Translations under genes and position numbers: made by a program
Shown: positions 62,952 through 64,000 of the stretch, piece after piece
Position numbering within the stretch: the first letter of the stretch is position 1
How the letters are laid out: the number at the start of each line of letters is the position of its first letter
Notes under the pieces: model-generated
Told to the model about the DNA's origin: nothing
The model's input: the letters and a program-made list of their open reading frames with translations, nothing else
Database searches by the model: none
Assembly: GCA_002482505.1 (NCBI GenBank)
Contig: DLGD01000028.1
Coordinates: 1 to 64,000 of the forward strand
Origin: Christensenella sp. UBA7703
GTDB taxonomy: Bacteria; Bacillota; Clostridia; Christensenellales; CAG-138
DNA length: 64,000 nt
Direction: 5' to 3'

Positions 62952-63020
62952 GTTCTGAATACAGAACGGGATCAATAGAATACGCGATTATAGAACACAT
63001 AATTACAGAACACATGATTA
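62952..63020. repeat. Palindrome and three 15-bp tandem repeats before the RLP gene
   Basis: GTTCTGAATACAGAAC (62952-62967) is a perfect 6-bp inverted repeat with a 4-base centre. It is followed by three direct 15-base units at 62976-62990, 62991-63005 and 63006-63020, of the form YAGAAYACRYRATTA. A degenerate fourth copy may begin at 62962. The array ends 12 bases before the start codon, abutting the ribosome site, so it could be an operator or control translation. Confidence 0.75.
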
Positions 63021-63032
63021 AGGAAAAGAAAC

Positions 63033-64000
63033 ATGTTTTTCGATCTTCCGTTTGACAACGAAGAGAACATTCAATCCGGCGATTTTGTGATCGCAACCTA
63101 CCTCGTCAGCGGCATCAGCGAGGAGGACGCGCTCGCCCGCGCAGGCCGGTTTGCAATCGGGCAGACGGTCGGCACCTGGGTGGAACTGCCGGGGATCACG
63201 CGCGCAATGGTGGAAGGCTATCAGGCGCGGGTGCTCTCGTTGGAGCTCATTCCCGCAGAGCCCGTTTGCGCGGTGCTTCGCGTGGCGTTCCCCGCGCATA
63301 ATCTGCCGAGCTTTGCAATGCTTCAAACAGCTCTGGTCGGTAACGACGTCTCCACCGCGCTTTGCGTCAAGTTGCTGGACGTTTCGCTCACGCAAACCGC
63401 GCTGAAGCGCTTTGGCGGACCTATCCAGTCCGTGACCGGCGTGCGTGGGCTTACGGGGGTGCCGGATCGTCCGCTGGTGCTCAACATGATCAAACCCTGC
63501 ATCGGCTACAGCGCCGAAGAGGGCGCAAAGCTCTTTTTCGAGAGCGCGATGGGCGGGGTAGACCTCATCAAGGACGACGAGGTGCTGGCCGAGGTTCCGA
63601 TTCTTTCGGTTGCGCAGCGTGTTCGCGCATATGCGAGAGAGGCCGATCGCGTGCGGGAAGCACGCGGGACTGCGCCGGTCTATATCCCAAACATCACCGG
63701 AAGACCCAAATATATGCGCGAGACGGCGCGGATGCTCGTGGAAGAGGGCGCAAAGATGGCGATGGTCAACTTTGTCACCACGGGGTTGGACTCGCTTGCG
63801 GAGCTGACGCAGGAGTTCGGCGAGAAGCTCGCGTTTCTTGCGCACTATGCAGGTGCGGGGATGATGAGCTCCACGTGGCTTGGCTATGCGAACCCCGTTT
63901 TACTCGGCACGCTGGCGCGGCTTGCGGGCGCGGACATGGTGATGACTATGTACCCCGGCGCACCGGGCAGCCGAGGCTATCTGGAGTTTTTGAAAACCGT
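63033..64000 (+). CDS. RuBisCO-like protein (RLP), 3' end beyond the window
   Basis: At least 322 residues, open to the window edge. The N-terminal alpha/beta domain (1-140) and TIM barrel follow RuBisCO large subunits. Catalytic Lys154 is in N-M-I-K-P-C-I-G (RuBisCO Lys175). Carbamylated Lys180 with Asp182 and Glu183 is in D-L-I-K-D-D-E (Lys201, Asp203, Glu204). His271 is in L-A-H-Y-A-G-A-G (His294 region). The N-terminal domain and loop sequences are not those of CO2-fixing forms. RLPs enolise or decarboxylate sugar-acid phosphates or act in methionine salvage. No methionine-salvage genes are here; neighbours are sugar transport and a lactonase, favouring sugar-acid catabolism. AAGGAAAAG precedes the ATG. 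Confidence 0.9.
   Translation, partial: MFFDLPFDNEENIQSGDFVIATYLVSGISEEDALARAGRFAIGQTVGTWVELPGITRAMVEGYQARVLSLELIPAEPVCAVLRVAFPAHNLPSFAMLQTALVGNDVSTALCVKLLDVSLTQTALKRFGGPIQSVTGVRGLTGVPDRPLVLNMIKPCIGYSAEEGAKLFFESAMGGVDLIKDDEVLAEVPILSVAQRVRAYAREADRVREARGTAPVYIPNITGRPKYMRETARMLVEEGAKMAMVNFVTTGLDSLAELTQEFGEKLAFLAHYAGAGMMSSTWLGYANPVLLGTLARLAGADMVMTMYPGAPGSRGYLEFLKT

Overview
The window looks like chromosomal DNA from a strictly anaerobic, moderately high-GC Clostridia-type Firmicute, of the kind found in gut or digester communities. The evidence is strong AGGAGG-type ribosome binding sites, several near-consensus TTGACA/TATAAT promoters, many hairpin-plus-T terminators, lipoproteins and a sortase. 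The gene content agrees: ferredoxin-linked 2-oxoacid oxidoreductase, butyrate and acetate kinases, class II (B12) ribonucleotide reductase, [FeFe]-hydrogenases and a GlgC/GlgD glycogen operon. No taxon is named because no rRNA or marker set is present. I saw no tRNA, rRNA, CRISPR array, transposase or phage module.

Layout. 0-4.3 kb: a lipoprotein, a polytopic glycosyltransferase-like membrane protein and a repeat-rich LRR lipoprotein. 4.4-9.8 kb: a GntR regulator divergent from a six-gene operon (butyrate kinase, P-loop ATPase, four VOR subunits) with a repeat-rich operator. 9.9-16 kb: mostly minus strand (anchored protein, GT28-like transferase, nrdJ, MBL hydrolase, unknown). 16.2-24.7 kb: ModE-like HTH, dapF, GPH transporter, PIG-L deacetylase with a duplicated 3' end, and GH20 / nitroreductase / DUF2284 / acetate-kinase-like genes. 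24.7-31 kb: a hairpin-dense non-coding element, an atypical sortase on an apparently leaderless promoter, DUF4349 lipoprotein, GNAT-like protein, AlaX and AEC transporter. 31.4-37.4 kb: glgB-glgC-glgD-glgA. 37.4-45.7 kb: a frameshifted DUF975 gene, DUF2156, HTH protein, YgjP-type peptidase, bioY-birA, an A+T-rich island with a secreted CHAP protein, and an ABC-2 exporter.

45.8-53.5 kb: a hydrogen-metabolism operon behind a perfect consensus promoter. It encodes a PAS-containing sensory-type [FeFe]-hydrogenase, a SpoIIE/PP2C phosphatase and trimeric HydCBA, with a small thioredoxin-like [2Fe-2S] protein at each end. 53.6-55.3 kb: a methyltransferase and two small membrane proteins.

55.6-64 kb: a CUT2 sugar ABC transporter followed by an MBL-fold lactonase-like protein, a Tm-1-like/UPF0261 protein and a RuBisCO-like protein (RLP) cut by the window end. 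The RLP keeps the RuBisCO lysines and metal ligands. This is the best candidate for an incompletely described system: a sugar or sugar-acid catabolic module, possibly analogous to D-apiose/isoapionate pathways, with a 15-bp triple tandem repeat directly before the RLP gene.

Together the genes describe a fermentative, H2-handling, glycogen-storing anaerobe that imports sugars and branched-chain or keto acids, and passes electrons from ferredoxin and NADH to hydrogen.
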